Below, in pieces: positions 24,745 to 34,659 of a stretch of DNA of 64,000 bases. How positions within the stretch are numbered: the stretch's first letter is position 1; every line of letters starts with the position of its first letter. The notes beneath the pieces were generated by a model. It saw only the letters and a program-made list of their open reading frames with translations. It was not told where the DNA came from and searched no databases. Source of the DNA: Algoriphagus sp. AGSA1 (GTDB lineage: Bacteria > Bacteroidota > Bacteroidia > Cytophagales > Cyclobacteriaceae); assembly GCF_021390545.1 (NCBI RefSeq), contig NZ_JAJUWR010000019.1, positions 1 to 64,000 on the forward strand. Reading direction: 5' to 3'. Position numbers and translations under genes: made by a program.

Positions 24745-27700
24745 TTATTGTACGTCTTTTAATAGCTCTTCCACTGCCTTCTCAAGCTGCTGGTCTATTC
24801 CCTTATCTATTTTACCTGGCATGTTTTTCACCAGAAACTGTGGTTTGGTTTCATTATTTTCCATCCATTCACCTGCTTTATTTTTAGCGGAAATAGGAAC
24901 AGTGCCCCACCTGCCTCCATCCGGCAGACTTTCCCATCCCGCAAATGAACAAGTCCCAGGTGTAGGCATCCCTACAGTCTTTCCAATATTCAAATCAGTA
25001 TAGCCACAGGCAAAGCAATGTCCGTCAGAATAATTGGCCTCATTAAACATTGCCAAAGTAGGCTTAGTCCATCTCGCAGTGGGTTCATATCCCACCTCTC
25101 TGGCTTCTGTGGCATAAGTGATAAATTTCTCTCCTGTAAAGAACATTGCCAGATCTGCTACCAAATCCCCGCCACCATTAAATCTGGTGTCAACTACCAC
25201 AGCTTCGCTATCGTGATATTTCCCCATCATCTCTTCGTAAACATTACGGTAAGGGCCATCACTCATCCCCGGAATGTGTACATATCCCAGCTTGCCCCCA
25301 CTCAGACTATCCACCTCCATCTGGTTGGTTTTCACCCACCGCTTATAAAGCAATTGTCCTTCTTCCCGTAGTGTTATAGGTTTTACGGTAAGCTGCTTTC
25401 GGTCTCCCGAGCCAGGATCCACAACTTCGATCAGCATGAATTTATCGGCTTTTCTGTTTAAATAGCGGGCAAAATCAGTAGTAGTGTCCACTACTTCTCC
25501 ATCTATTTTCTCTATGATCATGCCTTTTTTCACATCCAGATCTGATTTATCCAAAGGCCCTCCTGAGATAATCTCAGTAACCTTGACGCCATTTCCTATG
25601 TGATTATAATCCCAAAACACCCCTAGTGAAGCGGTCTGGTCTGCCATATCCACTGACCGGGAGTAGCGCGCACCTGCATGGGAAACATTCAGCTCACCGA
25701 TCATTTCTGAGATCATTTCAGCAAATTCATAGCTGTTCCCGATATGGGGAAGGTATTTTTCATAAGCTATTTTAGCCTCTTCCCAATCTACCCCGTGCAT
25801 ATCAGGAGTATAGAATATCCCCTTTGTTCTTAACCAGATGTGGTCAAACATATAGGCCCGCTCCGCATTCCTGTCAAAGGTCATCTCTCCTGAGATTTTG
25901 ATTGTTTCCTTTTTCATTCCCTCGGGGTTGATTTTGGAGATTGTGCCGTTGCTGAGCAGGTAAAGGTTTTTTTGGTCCTTATCCCATTCTAAACTGCCGT
26001 AACTTGCATCCAATACAAGCTCCTGCTTCGTCTCCTTCGTTCTTAGGTCAGTGCTCCACAGGTTCATACCTTTCTCAAATGCTGCCAAGTAGTACAACTT
26101 TTCACCATCTTTCGATAGGACCGCATCACCTAGAGAAGATGAATGAATGGTCAATTTAGCTTTGCGCTCCTCTATTCCATCCCAATCAAATGTCAGCGGA
26201 GCTACTGTTTTATCCTTTTCATCTTTCTTTTCATCCTTCTCTTTGTCGTCTTCCTTTTCCTTTTTATTGATCTTTTCTATTTCCTTCAAAAGGTCATAGT
26301 CTTCTTTTGATAAAGTAAACTTGTCCCAGGCAGCTTTGTCAAAAAACATGGTGTATACATCATTCTGGCTTTGTCCACTGGTCGCATAGCTGCGAAGCCC
26401 GTCTCTATTGGAAAACCACAGCATCTGCTTCCCTTCGTTTACCCATTTGGCCGCTTCATCGCCATAGCCGCTTTTTGTGAGGTTTTTCATAGCTTCTTTA
26501 CCCGAAGCATCCAAAAGCACAACTTCCGAATTAGCCATAGTAGGCCGATAGGTAGCCAGGAGCCATTTGCTATCCGGGCTCCATGTGAAATACTGATCTC
26601 CGTCCCTCATATGGAACAGCTGGTCTGGAGTCATGAGAGTCACGCTTTCCTTAGAGGATAAATCCAATACTTTCAGTGTGCGCCGGTCTTCCACATAGGC
26701 AAGTTTTTTCCCATCAGGCGAAAATTTAGGCAAATAGGCCTCCCCTTCTAAACTCACAAGTGGCTTCTCTTCTAATAAAGTAGAAGCATAAAAGAAAGGC
26801 TCCTCTGCCCTCACTTTCGTGCACTGAAAAATCTGCCATTTGTCCTCTCTCTCACTGGAATAAATTATGGACTTGCCATCTGGAGCAAATTGCACAAATC
26901 GTTCTTGCTCCGGTGTAGTTGTGATTCTTTTAGTCAACGATCCATCTACAGAAGTCACGAATACCTCTCCTCTGGCGATAAAAGCGATCTCCTTACCATC
27001 TGGCGAAATGGCCATTTCCCGAACACCACCATTGATACTGATGTAGCTATCCGGATTGTTAATGGACTGAGTCTCTATTCGTATGGCAAGTTTCATAGGC
27101 TGCTCTCCTTTTCGGAAAGTATATAGCTCCCCATCGTAACTGAAGCTCATCAATCCCCCATCGGATATACTAAGGAAGCGGACAGGATATTTTTCCAAAG
27201 TCGTAAGAGCTATGGTCTGCCCAGGATTGCTGATATCCATAGCGAAGACATTGAAGGTGCCGTCTTCCTCACTCAAATAGTAAACCTCAGATTCGTCAGG
27301 TGAAAACACTGGGTTTCGATCCTCTCCATAGAAACCGGTAAGCATGGTGTGCGTGTCAGTAGCCTTGTCATACACCCAGATATCCCGGGCTATTGCGGAC
27401 TGATGGTGTTTTCTCCATTCATTTTCCCCGCCTTTTTTGTCATGGTAAAGAAGTTTGCTGCCGTCCTTATTGCTTCGCACGTATTCAGCCGGGATGGTAA
27501 AAATCTGATCTACCCTGCCTCCTTCTCTAGGTACGGAATAAAGCTCAGGCTGGGATGCCGTAGGAAATTGCCTGTGCTCGGCGATATCCATCCTATTGGC
27601 ACCAAATATTACGGATTGGTCATCGGCCGAAAATTCAAACGGCAATTCATCATTGGAATGATAGGTCAGCCTTTTTGCAGGCCCTCCCGATGGACTCATC

Positions 27701-27984
27701 ACGAAAACATCAAAGTTGCCGTATCGATCTGAGCCAAAGGCTATCTGCTTTCCATCCCTGCTCCAAACCGGCATAAAATCATGCGCCTCATGAAAAGTAA
27801 TCTGTCTGGCGTCGCCACCTGCACTTCCCACCAAATACAGATCACCCTTGTAGGTAAAAACTATTTGGGATCCATCCGGGGATATAGCAGGATATCGCAT
27901 CCATCTCGGGGCATCTTGCCCATACAGGGTGGTCACTGTAGCGCAGACAAACAGGATAGAAAAAAGCTTTTGTTTAAAGTTCAT
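24745..27984 (-). CDS. Tricorn-type serine protease with PD40 propeller (S41 family)
   Basis: This exported peptidase of 1079 residues has a signal peptide ending near TTLYGQ, two PD40 propeller regions (about 25-660), a Lys/Glu/Asp-rich linker (KEKEDDKEKDEKKDEKDK), a PDZ domain and an S41 core. Catalytic candidates follow the tricorn pattern: the histidine in ELNVSHAG, the serine-aspartate in NYSDGH, with VVDTRFNGGGD before them. ATG 27984 gives a clean signal sequence; the in-frame start 39 nt earlier does not. It probably degrades peptides in the periplasm. It is a single gene. Confidence 0.9.
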   Translation of the reverse strand: MNFKQKLFSILFVCATVTTLYGQDAPRWMRYPAISPDGSQIVFTYKGDLYLVGSAGGDARQITFHEAHDFMPVWSRDGKQIAFGSDRYGNFDVFVMSPSGGPAKRLTYHSNDELPFEFSADDQSVIFGANRMDIAEHRQFPTASQPELYSVPREGGRVDQIFTIPAEYVRSNKDGSKLLYHDKKGGENEWRKHHQSAIARDIWVYDKATDTHTMLTGFYGEDRNPVFSPDESEVYYLSEEDGTFNVFAMDISNPGQTIALTTLEKYPVRFLSISDGGLMSFSYDGELYTFRKGEQPMKLAIRIETQSINNPDSYISINGGVREMAISPDGKEIAFIARGEVFVTSVDGSLTKRITTTPEQERFVQFAPDGKSIIYSSEREDKWQIFQCTKVRAEEPFFYASTLLEEKPLVSLEGEAYLPKFSPDGKKLAYVEDRRTLKVLDLSSKESVTLMTPDQLFHMRDGDQYFTWSPDSKWLLATYRPTMANSEVVLLDASGKEAMKNLTKSGYGDEAAKWVNEGKQMLWFSNRDGLRSYATSGQSQNDVYTMFFDKAAWDKFTLSKEDYDLLKEIEKINKKEKEDDKEKDEKKDEKDKTVAPLTFDWDGIEERKAKLTIHSSSLGDAVLSKDGEKLYYLAAFEKGMNLWSTDLRTKETKQELVLDASYGSLEWDKDQKNLYLLSNGTISKINPEGMKKETIKISGEMTFDRNAERAYMFDHIWLRTKGIFYTPDMHGVDWEEAKIAYEKYLPHIGNSYEFAEMISEMIGELNVSHAGARYSRSVDMADQTASLGVFWDYNHIGNGVKVTEIISGGPLDKSDLDVKKGMIIEKIDGEVVDTTTDFARYLNRKADKFMLIEVVDPGSGDRKQLTVKPITLREEGQLLYKRWVKTNQMEVDSLSGGKLGYVHIPGMSDGPYRNVYEEMMGKYHDSEAVVVDTRFNGGGDLVADLAMFFTGEKFITYATEAREVGYEPTARWTKPTLAMFNEANYSDGHCFACGYTDLNIGKTVGMPTPGTCSFAGWESLPDGGRWGTVPISAKNKAGEWMENNETKPQFLVKNMPGKIDKGIDQQLEKAVEELLKDVQ

Positions 27985-28129
27985 ATCATATTGATTTAGG
28001 CTCTGAAAGTAAGCAAAAATCAATTTTTAAAGAGAAATAATTATATCAAATGGACAATTCCAACGCCCGAAAGCTCTAATATTCCCTGAATGCTTTTCCT
28101 CTTTCCTTCATTCCTTCCATTGACAAGTC

Positions 28130-28137
28130 TATATTTG
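28130..28137 (+). promoter_or_regulatory. Probable -7 box of tyrS
   Basis: TATATTTG matches TAnnTTTG, 22 nt before ATG 28160. No clear -33 box is seen, so this is half a promoter. Confidence 0.45.
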
Positions 28138-28159
28138 CACTTTGAAAAATCAAGACAAG

Positions 28160-29452
28160 ATGAATTCATTTATAGAAGAATTGCGCTGGAGAGGTATGCT
28201 TCAGGATATGACGCCCGAATTAGAAGAACACCTGAATAAAGGAATGGCTTCTGCATATCTGGGTTTTGACCCCACGGCTGATTCATTGCATATTGGCCAT
28301 CTGGTAGGGGTAATGACCTTGCTTCACTTCCAGCGGGCAGGGCATAAGCCCTTTGCTTTGGTAGGCGGGGCCACGGGCATGATCGGTGACCCTTCTTTCA
28401 AATCAGCAGAAAGAAACCTTCTGGATAAACCAACACTGGATCATAATGTGGCGTGTATCCAGAAGCAGTTGGCAAAATTTCTGGATTTCTCCGGAAGCTC
28501 TTCAAATAAGGCCGAACTGGTAAATAATTATGACTGGATGTCAAAGTTCAGCTTTTTAGACTTCATCCGTGACGTTGGGAAGCATATTACAGTGAACTAC
28601 ATGATGGCCAAAGACTCTGTCAAACGACGTTTGGAAGATGGAAGTGGTCTTTCATTCACAGAATTCACCTATCAGCTAATTCAGGGTTATGATTTTTATC
28701 ATTTATGGAAAAATGAGAACTGCTCTATTCAGCTGGGAGGTTCAGACCAATGGGGGAATATAGTAACGGGCACTGAACTGATCCGTAGAATGGGCGGAGG
28801 AAGCGCATATGCCTTGACAGTCCCATTGATTACCAAGGCAGACGGGACCAAATTCGGCAAGACCGAAGGGGGTTCGGTATGGTTGGATCCGGAGAAAACA
28901 TCGCCTTATGCATTCTATCAGTTTTGGCTGAATGTATCGGACGAGGACGCTTCCAAATACATCAGGATATTTACAGTGTTAGACCAGGAAACTATAGAAA
29001 AACTGGAATCAAAACATAGTGAAGCTCCCCACCTACGTATCCTACAAAAGGAAATCGCCAAACAGATCACTAGTATGGTGCATGGAGAATCTGATTTGCA
29101 GATGGCTGTAAAAGCATCTGAAATACTGTTCGGCAAGTCATCTACAGAGGATTTGGCCGCTTTGGATGAGCGTACATTCCTTCAGGTATTTGACGGAGTG
29201 CCACAAGTCCAGCTAGACAGAAATGATTACGAGGCCCTTAATTCGGTGTTGGATATTTTCGGCGAGATCACCCAGGGTGTCGTTTTTGCTTCCAAAGGCG
29301 AAGCACGTAAAATGATCCAGGGAGGCGGGGTAAGTATAAACAAGGAAAAGCTTACCGACCCGAATGCAGCTATAGAGTTGACTCTGCTTCAAAACAAATA
29401 TTTGTTGGTACAAAAAGGTAAGAAGAATTACTATATACTAGAAGTTAGATAA
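28160..29452 (+). CDS. tyrS: Tyrosyl-tRNA synthetase
   Basis: This class I synthetase charges tRNA-Tyr. In 430 residues it shows HIGH as HIGH itself (44-47), the KMSKS equivalent KFGKT (231-235), the tyrosine-binding [10 protein letters not shown] (191-200) and a C-terminal S4 RNA-binding domain. ATG 28160 is preferred; a TTG six codons earlier lies on the expected transcription start. It is monocistronic and ends at a strong terminator. Confidence 0.96.
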   Translation: MNSFIEELRWRGMLQDMTPELEEHLNKGMASAYLGFDPTADSLHIGHLVGVMTLLHFQRAGHKPFALVGGATGMIGDPSFKSAERNLLDKPTLDHNVACIQKQLAKFLDFSGSSSNKAELVNNYDWMSKFSFLDFIRDVGKHITVNYMMAKDSVKRRLEDGSGLSFTEFTYQLIQGYDFYHLWKNENCSIQLGGSDQWGNIVTGTELIRRMGGGSAYALTVPLITKADGTKFGKTEGGSVWLDPEKTSPYAFYQFWLNVSDEDASKYIRIFTVLDQETIEKLESKHSEAPHLRILQKEIAKQITSMVHGESDLQMAVKASEILFGKSSTEDLAALDERTFLQVFDGVPQVQLDRNDYEALNSVLDIFGEITQGVVFASKGEARKMIQGGGVSINKEKLTDPNAAIELTLLQNKYLLVQKGKKNYYILEVR

Positions 29453-29475
29453 GCGTGTGATAATCATGGACGTAG

Positions 29476-29505
29476 GGCTTTAGGCTTTTCCTAAAGCCTT
29501 TTTTT
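29476..29505 (+). terminator. Intrinsic terminator of tyrS
   Basis: Stem GGCTTTAGG (29476-29484) / CCTAAAGCC (29490-29498) followed by TTTTTTT. Confidence 0.9.
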
Positions 29506-29559
29506 GCGATTTCTCCTCAAATTAGCAAAGATCCAAACCATTTTTTGACCCAAGTTTAA

Positions 29560-29567
29560 TATCTTTG
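29560..29567 (+). promoter_or_regulatory. Probable -7 box of the TetR gene
   Basis: TATCTTTG fits TAnnTTTG, 30 nt before ATG 29598. The nearest TTTG is only 12 nt upstream, so the -33 element is uncertain. Confidence 0.45.
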
Positions 29568-29597
29568 TAGCCTATTTTTATCTAAAGAAATTAACAC

Positions 29598-30299
29598 ATG
29601 GCAGGAGAGAAAAACAAAGAGAAACTCATTTTGGATTCAGCTGTAGCACTGTTTACATCCAAAGGGTATCAGGCCACCCGCATGGAAGATGTAGCCAAAA
29701 CATCAGGAATCAGTAAGGGACTTACCTATTTTTATTATAAAAATAAAGAAGATCTGTTCATGGCCTTGACCAAAAAGGCTTTTGATCAGTTCAAGGATGA
29801 ATTCCGCGATGAGTGGTCAAACAGGACAAAAGGGAAAAGCGGATTGGACATGCTTTGCTCCCTATTGGTGAGGATAGTAAGTTTTGCTAAATCCAACCAG
29901 GTTTACTATGACGCCATTATTAATTTTCTAGATCTTCTCAAGAAATTCAACAATCCTGAAACCCGCAAATGGATAGATCCCAAAACCATGGAGTCGGTGC
30001 ATTTTCAGAAGCTGCTGGAAATCCACCATGAGCCGGCCAAAATAGGGATCATGATGGTGAGCCAGGGGATCAAAGACGGGAGCATCCGGGCAGAGCTGCA
30101 ACCGGAAATCACTTTTTATACCATCTGGAGTATGATCATAGGCTATGAAAAAATGCTGGGGCCTATAGAGTACGAAGGCAAAGACCTAAAAATACATGCG
30201 GAAAACTGGGAGCCAGGATTCCTGCGCCTGATGCAGGAAATGCTCAAGGGCACCATACAGGCCACTAAGAAGACCACAGTACAGACTAGCTTGTTTTGA
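29598..30299 (+). CDS. TetR/AcrR-family transcriptional regulator
   Basis: This is a 233-residue one-component repressor. The N-terminal helix-turn-helix is typical: AVALFTSKGYQATRMEDVAKTSG, then ISKGLTYFYYKNKEDLF (about 41-57). The larger C-terminal ligand-binding part has no recognisable ligand signature. It is convergent with the POT transporter gene and has no close target on its own strand. A weak CCTG/CAGG hairpin with a TTTT tail lies in the 152-bp gap after it. Confidence 0.88.
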   Translation: MAGEKNKEKLILDSAVALFTSKGYQATRMEDVAKTSGISKGLTYFYYKNKEDLFMALTKKAFDQFKDEFRDEWSNRTKGKSGLDMLCSLLVRIVSFAKSNQVYYDAIINFLDLLKKFNNPETRKWIDPKTMESVHFQKLLEIHHEPAKIGIMMVSQGIKDGSIRAELQPEITFYTIWSMIIGYEKMLGPIEYEGKDLKIHAENWEPGFLRLMQEMLKGTIQATKKTTVQTSLF

Positions 30300-30451
30300 C
30301 AGGATGATCTACCGTACAAGCTGAGACTGGAATGCAAAATTGATCAAGGATAGGCAGCTAGCAGAAATCATCTGACATAAATAATAAAAACCTGCCCCGA
30401 AGAATCGAAACAGGCTTTTATTAAAGTGAAGCGCACCCAAGATATAAAAAT

Positions 30452-32053
30452 TCAATGCACATTCCCCATCAACCTCTTTATAAAAGGCCCGGCAATTACC
30501 ACTAAGAGACCAGCCCCAATAGAATACTTTGCAATAAGCAAAAAGCCATCGGTATAGACAAAGAGGGTGTCAAAACCACCTATATTTTTATCTGTACTTT
30601 CAATTGAAAGCTGCTTACCAATAAATCCGACCACCTGAAATGCAAAAGCCGAGGACAGGAACCACACCCCCATCATAAATGCCACTATACGCTTAGGGGA
30701 TAAATCAGTGATTTTGGAAAGCCCCACCGGGGACATGAATAGTTCTCCTACAGAAATCAAAAAATACATTAATAGCAAGTAGGCGAAAGGTACCAGTCCT
30801 GATTCATTTGCACTCCCTTTACTGATAGAGAGGATATAAAAACTGATTCCTGCAAATAAAAGCCCCATTCCAAACTTAAAAGGTGTTCTAGGATTAAGGT
30901 TTCTTTTGGAAAGGAAAGTCCAAAGCAGAGAAATAGGAATCGCCAAAATAATAATCCACATGGAATTTAGTGAGTTGGTTTGGGAAGCTGTCATTATCCC
31001 TGAAAGTTCCACGTTTCTTGCGGCAAACAGCGTGATCACACTTCCCGAAAGCTCATGAAAGCCCCAGAATATGGTCATGAAAACGGTAATCAATACAGCT
31101 ACGAATAGTTTTTTCCGCTCATCCTTGTTTGCTTGGAAAATTATATAGCCTAAATATCCGATGATACTCACACCTATAAATTTAAATATAATATTAACAA
31201 CATTCTGGTCAGCAAAAAATCCATCTCCGCTTCCTAATGGTTTATAGGAGGACAATAAATAGGCTATCAACGGAACTGATAAAAATGATATCAAGGGAAT
31301 AAAATAACGCTGTTTTATACCGATGACTTTGTTATCTATACCTCCATTTGCAGGTGGCAATCCTCTCTCACCAAACACACCATTCCTAATACCGCTCCAA
31401 AAGAAAAGCAAACCTGAGAGCATTCCTATACCAGCCAATCCAAAGCCATAGTGCCAGCCATAAGCAACTGCCAGCCAACCACATAATAAGGGGGCTACCC
31501 ATCCTCCTATATTGATTCCCATATAGAAAATAGTGAAACCTGAATCTTTTCTAGTATCCCCATCTTTATATAAGGTGCCTACAAAAGTGGAAATATTAGG
31601 CTTGAAAAAGCCATTCCCTACAATTATCAGTGATAAGGCTAAGAAGAAGGCCACGTTATTCTCTATAGCTAATACAAAGTGTCCCAAGGACATCAGAATC
31701 CCTCCAAGAAAAATTGAATTACGCATTCCCAATACTTTGTCAGAGACTCTACCACCAATCACAGTAGATGCATATACCAGTGATCCATAAGAGGCATACA
31801 CTGCAGCAGTCGCATAATCCCTATCGGTCAATGCTTCGAAGATTACATCCACCATATACAAGGTGAGAAGTGCCCGCATACCATAGAAGCTAAATCGCTC
31901 CCAAAGTTCTGCGAAAAATAAGTAAAATAAGCCTTTGGGATGGCCCAAAAGTGTAGGCTCTTCTAATTCAATATTAAGGTCTTTTTCCAAGGATAGTTTT
32001 ATTTGGGTGAAATCAATTTCACAATGATAAACCTTTTTATCAGTTGTTTCCAA
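30452..32053 (-). CDS. Proton-dependent oligopeptide transporter (POT/PTR2 family)
   Basis: This 533-residue inner-membrane MFS symporter imports di- and tripeptides with protons. It shows the PTR2 motifs FFAELWERFSFYGMRALL (about 47-64) and FTIFYMGINIGGWVAPLL, with about 12-14 hydrophobic spans. A soluble N-terminal extension of about 35 residues precedes the first span. It is divergent from pckA. Confidence 0.9.
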   Translation of the reverse strand: METTDKKVYHCEIDFTQIKLSLEKDLNIELEEPTLLGHPKGLFYLFFAELWERFSFYGMRALLTLYMVDVIFEALTDRDYATAAVYASYGSLVYASTVIGGRVSDKVLGMRNSIFLGGILMSLGHFVLAIENNVAFFLALSLIIVGNGFFKPNISTFVGTLYKDGDTRKDSGFTIFYMGINIGGWVAPLLCGWLAVAYGWHYGFGLAGIGMLSGLLFFWSGIRNGVFGERGLPPANGGIDNKVIGIKQRYFIPLISFLSVPLIAYLLSSYKPLGSGDGFFADQNVVNIIFKFIGVSIIGYLGYIIFQANKDERKKLFVAVLITVFMTIFWGFHELSGSVITLFAARNVELSGIMTASQTNSLNSMWIIILAIPISLLWTFLSKRNLNPRTPFKFGMGLLFAGISFYILSISKGSANESGLVPFAYLLLMYFLISVGELFMSPVGLSKITDLSPKRIVAFMMGVWFLSSAFAFQVVGFIGKQLSIESTDKNIGGFDTLFVYTDGFLLIAKYSIGAGLLVVIAGPFIKRLMGNVH

Positions 32054-32228
32054 AGGAAAGAATATGGATTTACAGCTAAAGCATCAAAATTCACCCCAGA
32101 TTGACCACAAGTATTCTAGCTACCATATCCCATAAAACCGGAACCAAATAAACATTCGTTTCTTTAATGCAATCGATTGTAATCAAAAATAAAGCATGTT
32201 TTATTGGTTTTATTAATAGGTATTTCAG

Positions 32229-32236
32229 TAGTTTTG
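32229..32236 (+). promoter_or_regulatory. Probable -7 box of pckA
   Basis: TAGTTTTG fits TAnnTTTG; TTGG about 21 nt upstream (32204-32207) could be the -33 box. The start codon lies 36 nt downstream. Confidence 0.45.
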
Positions 32237-32271
32237 TGAAGACAATTTTCAGATTGTAAACCCAAATATTT

Positions 32272-33876
32272 ATGCAGGAACTAGATCTGGCAACCCAGAC
32301 TTCCCCCCTGGCTTTTCTCGGCTTGAACACGAAGAGAAAAGTTCACCACAACCTTCCACCAGCTGAACTGGTGGAATTTGCTTTGGCGCGAAAAGAAGGA
32401 AAACTTACATCCACTGGCGCCCTCATGTCAGACACCGGTAAATTTACCGGAAGATCCCCAAAAGACCGATACATCGTACTGGATGATAAAACCAGAGACT
32501 CTGTCTGGTGGGGCGACATCAACATCCCATTTGACTCCAGGAAATTTGATTTGCTGCTGGAGAAAATGAAATCCTATCTTTCGGATAAGGAATTATTTGT
32601 GCGGGATGCCTATGCTGGCGCAGATCCTGATCACCGCCTCAAATTAAAAATCATCAATACCCTGGCTTGGCACAATCTCTTTTGCAACAACATGTTTCTA
32701 CGGCCATCCAGAGAAGAATTGGAAGACTTCGAACATGACTTTACCATTATCTGCGCTCCGGAATTTGAGGCTGACCCCGCTACTGATGGTACTGCCAATC
32801 CAAATTTCGCGATAATCAATCTTACCGAAAGGATCATCCTGATTGGAGGAACCGGTTATGCAGGGGAAATGAAAAAAGGGATTTTCTCCGTTTTGAATTT
32901 CATTCTTCCGCATGAAAGGAATGTACTTTCTATGCATTGCTCGGCAAACACAGGAGATGATGGAGACACCGCTGTTTTCTTTGGGCTGTCAGGGACGGGC
33001 AAAACCACTCTCTCAGCAGATCCAAACCGGAAACTAGTGGGTGACGATGAACATGGATGGACTGAAACTGGCGTTTTCAACTTTGAAGGCGGTTGCTATG
33101 CCAAAGTTATAGACTTGACCAAAGAGAAAGAACCCGAAATCTGGGAAGCCATCAAGTTCGGTTCCATTGTAGAAAATACCCGCTTTAAAGAAAATTCGAG
33201 GGAAGTTGATTTTAAGGATAAATCGGTGACGGAAAACACCCGTAGCGCCTATCCGATCGATTATATTCCCAATGCGCTGGTTCCTTCCCAATCGGGAATA
33301 CCTAAAAATATTTTCTTTCTGACAGCAGATGCTTTTGGGGTCATTCCTCCTATTTCCAAGCTAAATAAAAACCAGGCGATGTACCATTTCATCTCCGGCT
33401 ATACTGCAAAGGTAGCAGGGACAGAGATGGGGATAACTGAACCAAAACTAACATTTTCAGCATGTTTTGGGGCTGCATTCCTTCCCCTACATCCAGCCAG
33501 GTATGCCACATTATTTGGAGAAAAAATTGAGAAATATGATACTAATGTATGGCTGATTAACACCGGTTGGACCGGAGGGCCATACGGAATAGGATCCCGG
33601 ATGAAACTGAAATACACCCGAGCGATGATTACCGCGGCCTTGGAGGGGAAGCTAGACCATGTTAAATTCTCCCATCACAGATTCTTTGGATTTGAGATGC
33701 CACTGGAATGTCCAAATGTACCTCTAGAGATTCTTAACCCAAGGCAAACCTGGAAAGATGTAGAAGTATATGACAAGCAGGCCAAGGATCTTGCGGAGGC
33801 GTTTAAGTCAAATTTTGAGAAGTTCAAAGACTTTGCCTCTGATGATATCCTCGCCGGTGGGCCGCTTCCTATATGA
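32272..33876 (+). CDS. pckA: Phosphoenolpyruvate carboxykinase (ATP)
   Basis: It converts oxaloacetate and ATP to PEP, CO2 and ADP in gluconeogenesis, or runs in reverse for anaplerosis. The 534 residues contain TGRSPKDRYIV (59-69), the P-loop GLSGTGKTT (238-246), the metal-binding DDEHGW and RSAYPIDYI. The length is typical of the ATP-dependent bacterial enzyme. ATG 32272 follows the promoter box closely. It is monocistronic. Confidence 0.96.
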   Translation: MQELDLATQTSPLAFLGLNTKRKVHHNLPPAELVEFALARKEGKLTSTGALMSDTGKFTGRSPKDRYIVLDDKTRDSVWWGDINIPFDSRKFDLLLEKMKSYLSDKELFVRDAYAGADPDHRLKLKIINTLAWHNLFCNNMFLRPSREELEDFEHDFTIICAPEFEADPATDGTANPNFAIINLTERIILIGGTGYAGEMKKGIFSVLNFILPHERNVLSMHCSANTGDDGDTAVFFGLSGTGKTTLSADPNRKLVGDDEHGWTETGVFNFEGGCYAKVIDLTKEKEPEIWEAIKFGSIVENTRFKENSREVDFKDKSVTENTRSAYPIDYIPNALVPSQSGIPKNIFFLTADAFGVIPPISKLNKNQAMYHFISGYTAKVAGTEMGITEPKLTFSACFGAAFLPLHPARYATLFGEKIEKYDTNVWLINTGWTGGPYGIGSRMKLKYTRAMITAALEGKLDHVKFSHHRFFGFEMPLECPNVPLEILNPRQTWKDVEVYDKQAKDLAEAFKSNFEKFKDFASDDILAGGPLPI

Positions 33877-34098
33877 GATCATGAATGCATAGGGCAGATG
33901 CGAGTACTAAAACAAATTATATCACACAAAATAACTGATTAGCAAGTAATTATTGATTATTAACTAGTTATAACTTATGGATAACTGTCCTATTGCTGTT
34001 GTATAGGCTTATCATACAATTTGCCAATAAAAAACAGACCAGGGTTCATAATATCGTACCATGTATGGATAACATATTAAATCTTATTGTAATTGTTA

Positions 34099-34106
34099 TA
34101 TTTTTG
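34099..34106 (+). promoter_or_regulatory. Probable -7 box of the cyclophilin gene
   Basis: TATTTTTG fits TAnnTTTG, 43 nt before ATG 34150 and 25 nt before ATG 34132. No clear -33 box is visible. Confidence 0.4.
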
Positions 34107-34149
34107 CGACACTAATAAGAGAAGCAACTAAATGGTACATAAAAAAAAC

Positions 34150-34587
34150 ATGAAGACAGCAGAATTGATTACAGAAAAAGGTACAATGAAAGTGGAATTT
34201 TATGAGAATGATGCCCCTGTGGCGGTTCAGAATTTCATTGACCTGGCCAATAAGGGATTTTATGATGGATTGACATTCCATAGAGTTATTCCCAACTTCG
34301 TGATTCAAGGGGGCTGCCCTAAAGGCAATGGGACCGGCGGCCCAGGATATCACATCAAATGTGAGCTGGATGGTGACAACCAGTACCATGACCGCGGGGT
34401 TCTTTCTATGGCACATGCAGGAAGAAACACGGGAGGTTCCCAATTCTTTATATGCCATAGCAGAGACAATACTGCCCATCTGGACAGAAACCACACGTGC
34501 TTTGGTAAAGTGGTGGAAGGCCTGGAAGTGATTGACGCTATTAAAGCAGGGGACAAAATCGAGAAGATTGTTGTTTCTGAATCTTGA
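34150..34587 (+). CDS. Peptidyl-prolyl cis-trans isomerase, cyclophilin type
   Basis: This is a cytosolic proline isomerase that speeds protein folding, 145 residues. The cyclophilin core is complete: [36 protein letters not shown] and [18 protein letters not shown] 34150 ([10 protein letters not shown]) is favoured; ATG 34132 would add six basic residues. There is no signal peptide, so it acts in the cytoplasm. It is a single gene ended by a terminator. Confidence 0.92.
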   Translation: MKTAELITEKGTMKVEFYENDAPVAVQNFIDLANKGFYDGLTFHRVIPNFVIQGGCPKGNGTGGPGYHIKCELDGDNQYHDRGVLSMAHAGRNTGGSQFFICHSRDNTAHLDRNHTCFGKVVEGLEVIDAIKAGDKIEKIVVSES

Positions 34588-34610
34588 ACGTAAAGCTCTT
34601 AAATGAATAA

Positions 34611-34649
34611 ATGCCCTCACCAGCTACATGCTTTTTGAGGGCATTTTTA
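34611..34649. terminator. Terminator between cyclophilin and dehydratase genes
   Basis: Stem ATGCCCTCA (34611-34619) / TGAGGGCAT (34636-34644) followed by TTTTT on the plus strand; weaker T-richness on the other side. Confidence 0.82.
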
Positions 34650-34659
34650 TGGGCATCGA